Shown here: piece after piece, positions 23,923 to 30,896 of the stretch | Layout: the number at the start of each line of letters is the position of its first letter | Position numbering within the stretch: position 1 is the stretch's first letter | Origin: Patescibacteria group bacterium | Lineage (GTDB): Bacteria; Patescibacteriota; Patescibacteriia; Patescibacteriales; GWC2-42-12 | NCBI GenBank assembly: GCA_028707005.1 | Contig: JAQTVB010000011.1 | Coordinates: 1 to 36,555 of the forward strand | Direction: 5' to 3' | DNA: 36,555 nt | Translations under genes and position numbers: made by a program | The notes under the pieces: model-generated | What the model was told of the DNA's origin: nothing | Databases searched by the model: none | Seen by the model: the letters and a program-made list of their open reading frames with translations, nothing else

Positions 23923-24474
23923 ATGCAAGGACTAATCGGAGGCAGTTCATTGGTAGATGCCAATTTGATTTTCAGCAAGGCGCAAATAGCTGAAAAATCA
24001 AAGGTTGCTGATTTGGGCTGCGGCTCATCGGGTCATTTTGTTTTTCCGGCTGCCAAATTGGTGGGGAAAAAAGGCGTAGTTTACGCGGTGGACATTTTAC
24101 GCACGGCGCTGGAAACAATAAACAAAAGAATAAGGGTTGAAAACTTTACCAATATTAAAACAGTTTGGAGCAATTTAGAAATTTTTGGCGCGACCAAAAT
24201 AGAGGCCGGGAGCCTGGATGTCGCCATGTTAATTAATACTTTGTATCAATCGCATAAACGCGCGGAAATTTTGCGGGAATCCATCAGATTGTTGAAAAAG
24301 AACGGCAGGCTGGTGGTGGTGGAATGGAAGAACGTGGCCACGCCTTTTGGTCCGCCGCCCGAAGAAAGAGTCAAGAAGGAGTTGGTTGACGCGGGCGTGA
24401 AAAAATTGGGCCTAAGCCCCGAAGCTGAATTTGAGGCCGGCGAGTATCATTACGGTTTGATCTATGTTAAGTAG
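23923..24474 (+). CDS. Class I SAM-dependent methyltransferase
   Basis: A 183-residue protein with the Rossmann methyltransferase core: motif I VADLGCGSSG, an acidic loop after strand 2 (VVYAVDIL), LDVAMLINTLYQS in the place of motif IV, and a strand-5 region LLKKNGRLVVVEWK typical of UbiE/COQ5-like enzymes. The start at 23923 is chosen because it follows a clean promoter, whereas an earlier in-frame start overlaps the rnhB terminator. The substrate is unknown. Similar CPR proteins are often annotated only as methyltransferase. Confidence 0.82.
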   Translation: MQGLIGGSSLVDANLIFSKAQIAEKSKVADLGCGSSGHFVFPAAKLVGKKGVVYAVDILRTALETINKRIRVENFTNIKTVWSNLEIFGATKIEAGSLDVAMLINTLYQSHKRAEILRESIRLLKKNGRLVVVEWKNVATPFGPPPEERVKKELVDAGVKKLGLSPEAEFEAGEYHYGLIYVK

Positions 24475-24548
24475 CGAAAAACATCATAATATAACGCGAA
24501 ATCATAAACACGCGAAGGCGCTAAAATATTTTTTCGCATTAAATCCAT

Positions 24549-24938
24549 ATGGGCAATGTTTTAACATTGAATTTTTGGTTTAATTTAAGACCGGGCGTTC
24601 TTTTGGGCGCTTCTTTTAAAATTCTTTTGGGCTTTATTGTTTTGCTGGCCGCTGTCGCGGTTATCGCCGCCATCGGCAAAAAAAGATGGGGCCAGGGCCT
24701 GTATTCGTCTTTTTGGAAAAGCTTATACGGTTTTTCTCTGACCAACGCCGCCATCGGCCTGATGCTGGCCTGGTTCAATTACGAGATGGTGCCTTTTTTG
24801 TCGGCTCGTTTTTGGTTTTTGCTTTGGGCCATTGGCATTTTAACTTGGACTTTTTTTCTTCTAAGAACCGTAAGCCGGATACCGCAGAAAAAGGCTCGAT
24901 TGGAAAAAGAGAGAGAATTCAAAAAGTATCTTCCGTAG
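24549..24938 (+). CDS. Small integral membrane protein of unknown function
   Basis: A 129-residue protein with three hydrophobic segments (about 17-40, 55-77 and 85-104) and a basic, charged C-terminal tail (RIPQKKARLEKEREFKKYLP). I do not recognise the family. It lies upstream of yraN on the same strand with a terminator between them. Confidence 0.7.
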   Translation: MGNVLTLNFWFNLRPGVLLGASFKILLGFIVLLAAVAVIAAIGKKRWGQGLYSSFWKSLYGFSLTNAAIGLMLAWFNYEMVPFLSARFWFLLWAIGILTWTFFLLRTVSRIPQKKARLEKEREFKKYLP

Positions 24939-24982
24939 GTTGCGAGCCCAGACCGAGATTAACAACCAAGGTAATTCATCTA

Positions 24983-25014
24983 AACAAAATGGGTCGTCAA
25001 CCCATTTGTTTTTT
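24983..25014 (+). terminator. Terminator abutting the yraN start codon
   Basis: AACAAAATGGGT pairs with ACCCATTTGTT around a 5-base loop, followed by a run of six T. The next base begins the yraN ATG. Confidence 0.75.
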
Positions 25015-25374
25015 ATGAGCCATAATCAAGAAATCGGTAAATTTGGCGAGAACTTGGCTAAAAATTATTTGATCAGGCATGGCTACGAAGTCGTTGATTT
25101 GAATGTTAAGCTTAGCTATCAGGAGCTCGATATCGTGGCGCGCCGACGCGGTTTAATTGTTTTCGTGGAAGTAAAAACCAGGATCAGCCAGATTTACGGC
25201 CCGGCGGTTGACGCCTTCGCCCAGGTAAAGTCCGCGCGCTTTAAAAAGGCGATTGAAATGTATTTAATAGCCAAAAAAATATTCGCGGATAATATCAGGG
25301 CCGATTTAATCGCTGTGGATATCAATAGAGTTAAAAAAACAGCGAAAATAAAGCATTATAAAGATATTATTTAA
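25015..25374 (+). CDS. yraN: YraN/UPF0102 family predicted endonuclease
   Basis: A 119-residue protein with the restriction-endonuclease-like fold of UPF0102: GENLAKNYLIRHGYEV, QELDIVARRRGLIVFVEVKT (catalytic D and ExK) and FKKAIEMYL. I use the ATG at 25015 (MSHNQEIGKF). An upstream in-frame start at 24940 would translate the terminator. Family members sit near recombination and repair genes, but the exact role is unknown. The ATG directly follows the terminator's T run, so expression may depend on readthrough or a promoter not recognised here. Confidence 0.88.
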   Translation: MSHNQEIGKFGENLAKNYLIRHGYEVVDLNVKLSYQELDIVARRRGLIVFVEVKTRISQIYGPAVDAFAQVKSARFKKAIEMYLIAKKIFADNIRADLIAVDINRVKKTAKIKHYKDII

Positions 25375-25683
25375 TGATTTTTCACGCCTTTTGCACAGTT
25401 TTTGCGCGGGATAATCACGGATAATAACACTTTATTAACTCATTGTACTCTTGACGGTCATTAAAATTAACGGCTAAACTGAACTCACTACATTGATTGT
25501 AGTATTTTTAAATTTTCTTATAGGGCTTGAGGGAAAAATTGGCGCGGCTGATTTAATCCCCCGAGCCCTACTAAAGAAAATCTGATTAACAAAAATCAAG
25601 AATAATGTAGATTATACCAGTCATGGACCAGAGTTATCGACCGGTATAATTAATTATCTGTCTGGAGGCGGCAAACCCGTAAC
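25375..25683 (+). other. Structured leader before the Ig-like surface protein
   Basis: This 309-base space has no supported gene. It holds a hairpin ACTACA/TGTAGT (25487-25503) and a 12-bp hairpin AGGGCTTGAGGG/CCCCCGAGCCCT (25522-25533 with 25558-25569, one mismatch, one T-G pair). The larger hairpin is extended outside by TTTTCTT/AAGAAAA (25513-25519 and 25574-25580). A TTGACG near 25451 may be a -35 element. It may be a regulatory leader or an RNA of its own. Confidence 0.45.
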
Positions 25684-26859
25684 ATGATTAAAAAGTTAAA
25701 AGCTTTATTAATTATCGGTTCGGTTTTATTTTTTATCGTCTTTTTTTCGGCCGAAGCGCGAGCGGCCGCGGTTGCGCCGACTTTAATCGCGCCTAATGAA
25801 AAAACCATTACCGCGGCTTTGCGGCCGTTAATAACCGGTTTAACCAAGAGCGACACCGCGGTTAAAATTTTTATAGACGGCATTTTTGACGGTCAAACCG
25901 GCATATTAGAGGATGACAGCGGTACGGCGAATTTCGCCTATCGGCCGGTCAAGGAATTAACCCGGGGTTTTCATAAAATTCAGGCCAGAGCCGAAGATGA
26001 AGCCGGTCTGATCAGCGCGGAATCAAACATTTTGAATTTTAATATTGAATTGCCATTTCCCGCGCCCACAATGTTAACGCCAGTAGTTAACGCCAGCACT
26101 TCTTTTAACCGCCCCTATATAGTGGGTTTGGCCAAAAACGACAGTAAAATAAAGATTTTTATAGATAAAAAATACCAGGGCGAATTTACGGTTGAAAATC
26201 ATCAAAGCGGCACGGCGAATTTCGCTTTCAAGCCGAAGCTGGCGTTGGCCAGAGGCCAGCACGCGGTTTATGCCATGGCCATAGACCGGCGCGGCAAAGA
26301 AAGCATTCAGTCCAATATGGTAATTTTTTTCACCAAGAATTCCGCCATCGCCCGCTCGGCCCAGGAAGAAAGAAAAGAGGCCGTGGCCAGCATCAAAGAG
26401 CCGAAAGAATCGGTTAAAAGCAGCGCCGAAGCAGCGGTTATTTCCGGCGTTTCCGGCGAGGTGGTAGAAAGCGCGGCGGCGCCAGCAGAGCGAGCAGCAA
26501 AGTCAGCGCCGGATAACCCGGAGGTTGAGCCGGCTGATTTGAATAAAGATGAACGGCAAGGCGAGGTTAAAGATTCTGATGGTAAGCAGAGCGGGATTTT
26601 GGGAAAGCCCCAAGGTTTAATCGGCGCGGGCGCGGCGGAAAAGAATGGCGCTGGCGGCATGATTAATGAGAGTAAGCAAAATCAGGGCAGATTAAAATTA
26701 AGCATGATCATCTTTATTTTGTTTTTGGTTGGCGTGGTCGGCTGGCTGTTATGGGTCAACCGCGAGTTAGTTAAAGAACAACGGGCGCGAGATGAAGCCA
26801 AAGCCAAGGAAAATAAGGATAATCCGCCAGGCCAAGCACAAGCCAATAAACTTTTTTAA
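25684..26859 (+). CDS. Surface protein with two Ig-like domains and a C-terminal membrane anchor
   Basis: A 391-residue exported protein with signal peptide about 1-28 and two homologous beta-sandwich repeats (about 31-120 and 126-216). Both repeats contain the pattern P.I.GL.K.D..(V/I)KIFID, then SGTANFA(Y/F).P and an RG(F/Q)H....A.A.D..G end, as in bacterial Ig-like domains. A low-complexity Ala/Glu/Lys linker (217-335) and a membrane helix (about 340-358) follow, then a charged cytoplasmic tail. It is probably a cell-surface adhesion or wall-binding protein anchored by its C-terminus. The actual ligand is unknown. Confidence 0.75.
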   Translation: MIKKLKALLIIGSVLFFIVFFSAEARAAAVAPTLIAPNEKTITAALRPLITGLTKSDTAVKIFIDGIFDGQTGILEDDSGTANFAYRPVKELTRGFHKIQARAEDEAGLISAESNILNFNIELPFPAPTMLTPVVNASTSFNRPYIVGLAKNDSKIKIFIDKKYQGEFTVENHQSGTANFAFKPKLALARGQHAVYAMAIDRRGKESIQSNMVIFFTKNSAIARSAQEERKEAVASIKEPKESVKSSAEAAVISGVSGEVVESAAAPAERAAKSAPDNPEVEPADLNKDERQGEVKDSDGKQSGILGKPQGLIGAGAAEKNGAGGMINESKQNQGRLKLSMIIFILFLVGVVGWLLWVNRELVKEQRARDEAKAKENKDNPPGQAQANKLF

Positions 26860-26890
26860 TCCGTTACAATTTTATATAGACGAAACAGTT

Positions 26891-26939
26891 CCCAGAACGG
26901 GCCCCTTCGCCCCCCCACCAAATTTTTGGTGGGGGGGCG
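26891..26939 (+). terminator. Terminator after the Ig-like gene
   Basis: Perfect 15-base arms (26908-26922 and 26925-26939) with a 2-base loop, then CCTTTTATT. The 16 bases just before it (26891-26906) are identical to those over the terminator at 1709-1724. The remainder up to 26997 holds a short GCTTCGCGA palindrome but no gene. Confidence 0.8.
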
Positions 26940-26997
26940 CCTTTTATTAGCGCTTGTACTTTCTGGCTTCGCGAGTTTCGCGAAGCCTTTTTATGGC

Positions 26998-27042
26998 TTG
27001 ACAAAAAATACAGGCATGATATAATTTAGATAGTTGTCTAAA
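26998..27042 (+). promoter_or_regulatory. Promoter and likely SdpR operator
   Basis: TTGACA (26998-27003), a 16-base spacer and TATAAT (27020-27025). Overlapping the -10 and start site is the inverted repeat TTTAGA-TAGTTG-TCTAAA (27025-27042), the size and place expected for an ArsR-type autorepressor operator. Confidence 0.8.
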
Positions 27043-27090
27043 TATCTAATTATGCAAATTATGTTACGGGACAATGGCTAATAGCAAGGC

Positions 27091-27155
27091 CTTAGTTAAA
27101 TTTATTTAATTTTTTCGCTGCGGAACTCGCTCAAAATTAAATAAATTCAACTAAG
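27091..27155 (+). repeat. Long inverted repeat in the sdpR leader
   Basis: Twenty-three-base arms (27091-27113 and 27133-27155, one mismatch) form a long A/T-rich stem. The loop region TTCGCTGCGGAACTCGCTC resembles the inner part of the elements at 20842 and 29010 (TTCGCT...GCGCTCAAAA). It lies in the 5' UTR, 36 bases before the ATG. Confidence 0.75.
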
Positions 27156-27190
27156 ATAGGCTTATTAACGTAATTTATTGAATTTATCAT

Positions 27191-27451
27191 ATGACTTTGA
27201 ATATAACTTTACAGGCTCTATCTGATCCAACCAGGCGTAAAATCTTGGAGCTTTTAAAGAAAAAAGATTTGGCGGCCGGGGAAATCGCCAAGAATTTTGC
27301 CATAACTTTGCCTTCGCTGTCGCATCATTTGAATGTTTTAAAACAGGCCGACCTGGTCACCAGCCAGCGGCAGGGCCAGGAAATAATTTATTCGCTTAAT
27401 TTAAGCGTGTTTGAAGAGATCGCCGAAAAATTGATTAAATTTTTTAAATAA
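27191..27451 (+). CDS. sdpR: ArsR-family transcriptional repressor (SdpR-like)
   Basis: An 86-residue winged-helix protein. LSDPTRRKILELL is the ArsR/SdpR N-terminal signature, LPSLSHHLNVLKQADLV the recognition helix-turn, and RQGQEIIYSLN the wing. It has no metal-binding CxC. The gene directly after it encodes an SdpI-like protein, as in the Bacillus sdpRI operon, where SdpR represses its own operon until SdpI sequesters it. The palindrome over the promoter fits autorepression. Confidence 0.85.
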   Translation: MTLNITLQALSDPTRRKILELLKKKDLAAGEIAKNFAITLPSLSHHLNVLKQADLVTSQRQGQEIIYSLNLSVFEEIAEKLIKFFK

Positions 27452-27468
27452 TTCGTATACTTAAATTT

Positions 27469-28143
27469 ATGACCAACCCCATCAAACCGACTATTAAAAG
27501 TGAATTCATCGCTTTGGCGCTCATTATTTCGACTTTGGCCGCTGCGGTATTTTTCTATAATACTTTGCCGGAGCGGATCGCCACCCATTGGAATTTTGCG
27601 GGCGTGGCCGATCATTATGGTTCGGGCAAAGTCCAAGCGGTTGTTTTTCCGTCACTGATTATCGGCATGTATCTTTTATTTTTGCTTATTCCCTATCTGG
27701 ATCCAAAAAAGGAACGATATGAGCAGTTTAATAAAGTTTATCATATTTTCAAAAGCATAATTGTCGCTTTGCTCGTGACGATTTTTATGGTTGTCGGCTT
27801 AAACGGTTTGGGGTATAATTTGCCAGTGGGCGTGATTACGCCAGCGCTGATTGGTGTATTGTTTATCGTTATCGGCAATTATCTGGGAAAAATAAAAATG
27901 AATTGGTTTGTGGGCATCAAAACCCCTTGGACTTTATCCAGTGAAAATGTTTGGAATAAAACCCATCGTTTTGGCGGCAAGATGTTCATTTTGGCCGGGC
28001 TATTGATGATCGCGGAAGCGGTCTTGCCGGTCAGCTGGAAATTGCCGATTTTCATCATCACGATAATAGTGCTATTATTGGGTACGATAGGTTATTCTTA
28101 TATAGTTTTTTTGCAAGAGAAGAAAAAAACAATTATAAATTAA
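27469..28143 (+). CDS. sdpI: SdpI-family membrane protein (immunity/signal transducer)
   Basis: A 224-residue polytopic membrane protein. The N-terminal DUF1648 domain has LPERIATHWNFAG, and the C-terminal SdpI domain has NWFVGIKTPWTLSSENVWNK then TH..GGK, the signature of the family. In Bacillus subtilis SdpI protects against the SdpC toxin and, when bound to it, captures SdpR at the membrane. It starts 17 bases after sdpR, so they form one operon. No SdpC-like toxin is in the window, so here the pair may sense envelope stress or a foreign peptide. Confidence 0.9.
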   Translation: MTNPIKPTIKSEFIALALIISTLAAAVFFYNTLPERIATHWNFAGVADHYGSGKVQAVVFPSLIIGMYLLFLLIPYLDPKKERYEQFNKVYHIFKSIIVALLVTIFMVVGLNGLGYNLPVGVITPALIGVLFIVIGNYLGKIKMNWFVGIKTPWTLSSENVWNKTHRFGGKMFILAGLLMIAEAVLPVSWKLPIFIITIIVLLLGTIGYSYIVFLQEKKKTIIN

Positions 28144-28165
28144 ACGTTATCAGCGAAAGACATAA

Positions 28166-28193
28166 GTAGGGGCGTGTCGCGACACGCCCCTAC
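28166..28193. repeat. 28-bp GTAG...CTAC palindrome, copy 3 (perfect)
   Basis: Fully self-complementary 28-mer centred on GTGTCGCGACAC, between sdpI and the methyltransferase gene. Confidence 0.9.
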
Positions 28194-28212
28194 AATAATA
28201 ACACAATTCCAT

Positions 28213-28992
28213 ATGCAAAAAATTGACAGTCCGCAAAATCCGAAAATTAAAAACATTATAAAATTGCGCGAATCAAGCCGTGAGCGCAAAGAGCAGGGCT
28301 TGTTTTTAATTGAAGGACACAGGGAAATAAGTTTGGCGCTGAAGGCGAGCGTGGAAATTGAAAATTTAATTTATTGTCCGGAATATATCAAGCGGGAATT
28401 GGCCATAGACGAGGAAAAAATTATAGAAGTTTCCAAAAAAGTTTTTGATAAGATTTCTTATCGGGAAAATCCGGACGGTTTTCTGGCCGTGGCTAAGATC
28501 AAAGAGTATCAGCTGGAAAATTTGCAATTGAGCGGCAAGCCTTTGATCGTTATTTTGGAAGCGGTGGAGAAGCCGGGGAACTTGGGCGCGATTTTAAGGA
28601 CAGCCGACGCGGCGGGTGCGGATGCGGTGATTATCAATGACCTTAAAGCTGATTTGTATAACCCCAACGTGATTCGCGCCAGCCAGGGCGCGGTTTTCAC
28701 GGTGCCGGCGGCGGTAAGTTCCAGCGCCCAGACTATAAAATTCTGTCAAAAAAATCAGATAAAAATTTTTGCCAGCACGCCGGCGGCGGTCAAAGAATAT
28801 ACAAAAGTTGATTATCAATCGGCCTGCGCCATTGTTATGGGCGCGGAAGATCAAGGCTTAAGCGAGGCTTGGCTTAAGGCGGCTGACGAAAAGATTAAAA
28901 TTAAGATGAGAGGTAAAGCTGACTCATTAAACGTCTCGGTAAGCGCAGCCGTGATTTTGTTTGAGGCGGTTAGGCAGAGAGACATTAAGTAA
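28213..28992 (+). CDS. TrmH/SpoU-family RNA 2'-O-methyltransferase
   Basis: A 259-residue enzyme with an N-terminal substrate-binding domain (1-95, RESSRERKEQGLFLIEGHRE) and a C-terminal SPOUT knot. The SPOUT motifs are motif 1 EAVEKPGNLGAILRTADAAG, motif 2 CAIVMGAEDQGLS and motif 3 MRGKADSLNVSVSAAVILFE. It methylates ribose in rRNA or tRNA, with RlmB/TrmH-like relatives, and the exact target is not clear. ATG 28213 is chosen. An earlier in-frame GTG lies within the palindromic repeat and would add 13 unrelated residues. Confidence 0.9.
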   Translation: MQKIDSPQNPKIKNIIKLRESSRERKEQGLFLIEGHREISLALKASVEIENLIYCPEYIKRELAIDEEKIIEVSKKVFDKISYRENPDGFLAVAKIKEYQLENLQLSGKPLIVILEAVEKPGNLGAILRTADAAGADAVIINDLKADLYNPNVIRASQGAVFTVPAAVSSSAQTIKFCQKNQIKIFASTPAAVKEYTKVDYQSACAIVMGAEDQGLSEAWLKAADEKIKIKMRGKADSLNVSVSAAVILFEAVRQRDIK

Positions 28993-29009
28993 AAAAAATT
29001 TACGTGGTT

Positions 29010-29150
29010 GGCCGGACAAAGATTTTGATTTTTCACTTAGATGAAATTTGTGTGTTTTTTCTTAAAATTGTAATTAATTGGGACTGGATAATTTTAAGAA
29101 AAAATTACTACAATTTCATATGCGCTCAAAATTAAAATCTTTGTCCGGCC
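29010..29150. repeat. Long imperfect inverted repeat, copy 2
   Basis: Perfect 17-base arms GGCCGGACAAAGATTTT/AAAATCTTTGTCCGGCC (29010-29026 and 29134-29150) and a long inner stem. The right inner arm (29107-29131) matches 24 of 25 bases of 20955-20979, while the outer arms are unrelated to those of copy 1. The rest of the space before tRNA-Asp is AT-rich and without a gene. Confidence 0.8.
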
Positions 29151-29299
29151 CCCTCGCTTTGTAAGTGTTTTTTAAAAGCCCAAATATTGTAGGAGGTTGA
29201 CTATTGGAGGTTATTTTGTTAGTATGTTTTTATTCTCTCCAAGAGATTTTTATTATATTTTTAATTCGTAATTTGAAATTAGTAATTCGTAATTCTCTT

Positions 29300-29373
29300 G
29301 GGGTGGTAGCTCAATTGGTTAGAGCGCTGCCCTGTCACGGCAGAGGTCGCGGGTTCGAGTCCCGTCCATCCCG
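29300..29373 (+). tRNA. tRNA-Asp (anticodon GTC)
   Basis: The acceptor arms GGGGTGG and CCATCCC pair, with a G-T, and the discriminator is G as expected for Asp. The stem TGCC/GGCA encloses a loop with anticodon GTC. The T arm is CGCGGG-TTCGAGT-CCCG. CCA is not encoded. Confidence 0.96.
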
Positions 29374-29378
29374 CATAT

Positions 29379-29412
29379 AAAAAAGAAAGCTCCCTGCGGA
29401 GCTTTCTTTTTT
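29379..29412 (+). terminator. Terminator of tRNA-Asp
   Basis: AAAAAAGAAAGCTCC pairs with GGAGCTTTCTTTTTT around a 4-base loop, 5 bases after the tRNA. Confidence 0.9.
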
Positions 29413-29596
29413 ATTTTGTTGGAAGACGGGACGAGAACGCCGGAGCGATGCGCGACGAGCGATATGGCGAGGAGCGCCGCGAGGCGGTGGCTAGGCCGAG
29501 GAGGCGGCAGCCGACGAGAGCCAGTGAAGCCATATCAGAATTAGTATCAGCCTAACCATAGAAGAGCCGGGGACATTATTGTTCTCGGCTTTTTTT
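29413..29596 (+). ncRNA. GC-rich candidate non-coding RNA
   Basis: The 29418-29536 stretch is far richer in G+C than its surroundings and has no supported reading frame. A perfect closing stem GATATGGC/GCCATATC (29461-29468 with 29529-29536) encloses a CGCC-GCGA-GGCG hairpin and repeated GGCGAGGAGCG-like purine blocks. A plus-strand terminator follows (29565-29596). It may be read through from tRNA-Asp or start from its own promoter, which I did not see. Confidence 0.45.
29565..29596 (+). terminator. Plus-strand terminator
   Basis: AGCCGGGGAC pairs with GTTCTCGGCT (two G-T pairs valid only as plus-strand RNA), followed by TTTTTT. Confidence 0.85.
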
Positions 29597-29717
29597 GGTT
29601 TGTTTTAATCAAAATTAGTCAGTCCACGATGGGCTGGACAAAGATAATAGCATGCTTTAAGATAATAAGTTAAAAAAGGCATATTAAGGTAAGGACAAGA
29701 TAAAAGGGAAAATATGC

Positions 29718-29916
29718 TTGACAAGAATAATAAAGTATGCTATGATGTTATATCGAAGTTTGAATATTAAGGCAAGTCAAGAAAACAAAGGGGAAAATGC
29801 TATTGACAGAAAAGACAAAGTATGCTATTATGATAGTATCACGATAAAGATAGAAATAGGTCAAGGCAGTAATTAAGTAAATTACCCTTGACAAATAAAC
29901 GAAAGTATGCTATTAT
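29718..29916 (+). promoter_or_regulatory. Three tandem promoters with exact 85-base period
   Basis: TTGACA boxes at 29718, 29803 and 29888, each with a 17-base spacer ending in GTATGC and a -10 of TATGAT or TATTAT (29741, 29826 and 29911), so all three also have an extended -10 TG. All read rightward into non-coding sequence. A mirror-image GCATGCTATTAT on the minus strand (29644-29655) may be a fourth, divergent promoter. Confidence 0.85.
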
Positions 29917-29922
29917 ATAGAT

Positions 29923-30680
29923 ATCATTAACAGTTAGCTCTTTACACCAATACATTAAGACAATCTTTAGAGGAGAGAGTCTTCAATGCCCGAGAAGTTA
30001 TAAACGGGCCAATCGGTTCTATCCCACGTAAGGCGGGATAAGGATTCAAGCGGAGGTCTGCTTGAATGCCGCACGAACGATTGCTACTAATTGCTTTTAA
30101 GGCGATTGGGAGATCTCTTCTAAAGACGAACAGATATATGTCATCATATAGCTGGTCGGATAATTTAGAGGAGAACTCTTAGTCGCCTTTTTCGTTGGTG
30201 GAACGACGGAGAGGAGAAGGTGAAGCAAAATTTTAAATATATAATCATTTGCTTCAACTAATCCATGCTTGTCTCCGTCATTCTCTCAATGAGGAGAGAG
30301 CTCCCGCAAAGTGGGAGGCAAACGCTCTTTCAACTTTAAAAATATAAATTAAGGACGCGGAACTCGCTAAACGAGATTTTCAACAAATGGAAATCAACCG
30401 TTTAATAAGTTGCTCCTTAAGTCGCATAAGCCAGAAGAGGCTAAAGAATAGTTATGGCGACATGATTATTCCTAAGCCGCGCTAAGAGATTGCTCGGCGG
30501 CATCGCGGAATACATGCTTAGTTCGCGAAGCCGTCCTTCACTTAGCCTTCTAGCTAACCGTTCTTCATTCATAAGGAGATCGGCTGGGTCGCAAGATCTA
30601 ACCAATCTTAGATCCAGGAATTTCCTTATGACCCGCGGTCCGAAAAGCAAAAGGGAAACCAAGGGAGAAAACGATAAGGA
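29923..30680 (+). ncRNA. Candidate giant structured RNA (about 760 nt)
   Basis: No convincing gene exists here, yet consecutive local helices are dense. A 12-bp closing stem joins 29965-29976 with 30114-30125 (one G-T). Hairpins inside it are GCCCG/CGGGC (29988-30009), TATCCC/GGGATA (30020-30040) and ATTCAAGC/GCTTGAAT (30044-30067). Further helices lie at 30131-30154, GACGGAG/CTCCGTC with TGAAGCAAA/TTTGCTTCA inside (30205-30279), CTCCC/GGGAG (30301-30317), TTAAGGA/TCCTTAA (30349-30420), GTCGC/GCGAC (30421-30461), and TCATAAGGA/TCCTTATGA enclosing GATCTAA/TTAGATC (30569-30631). Three strong promoters feed it. In size and ornament it recalls GOLLD and ROOL RNAs, but I cannot assign it to either. 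The ends are approximate. Confidence 0.65.
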
Positions 30681-30686
30681 AGAACA

Positions 30687-30715
30687 TTGACAATTAAATA
30701 GATGAAAGGGATAAG
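30687..30715 (+). promoter_or_regulatory. Possible promoter of the Csx3-fusion gene
   Basis: TTGACA (30687-30692), a 17-base spacer and GATAAG (30710-30715). It would leave a 175-base leader containing the hairpin GTCATGC...GCATGAC near 30764-30803. Confidence 0.5.
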
Positions 30716-30896
30716 GCGGAACAAATTTCGCGAAAGCGATAACCGCAATGTTATTCCTCTTCGTCATGCTGAATTAACAGTTTTAAACTTAAGGTTTGGC
30801 ATGACAAGAGGGGTCGTATTAAATCTTGATCGGATGATCAAGGTGCGATTCCAGGCAATTCGCCGGCCGATGGCGAGAGACAAAGAAAGGATTCCA

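Noticed and set aside
29718-29916. Regular repeats resembling a CRISPR array
   Set aside because: The shared parts are promoter elements (TTGACA, 17 bases, TATTAT) in diverged surroundings. There are no identical repeats of 25-35 bases with unique spacers, and no cas genes are seen.
29923-30680. Group II intron, retron or RNase P RNA
   Set aside because: I found no domain V-like hairpin, no reverse transcriptase and no RNase P conserved core (GAGGAAAGTCC). A novel or giant-RNA class fits better, although no database search was possible.
30441-30767. Minus-strand 108-codon and plus-strand 66-codon open frames inside the giant-RNA region
   Set aside because: Both have low-complexity, arginine- and serine-rich translations, no ribosome-binding sites and overlap well-paired helices. 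They look like chance frames.
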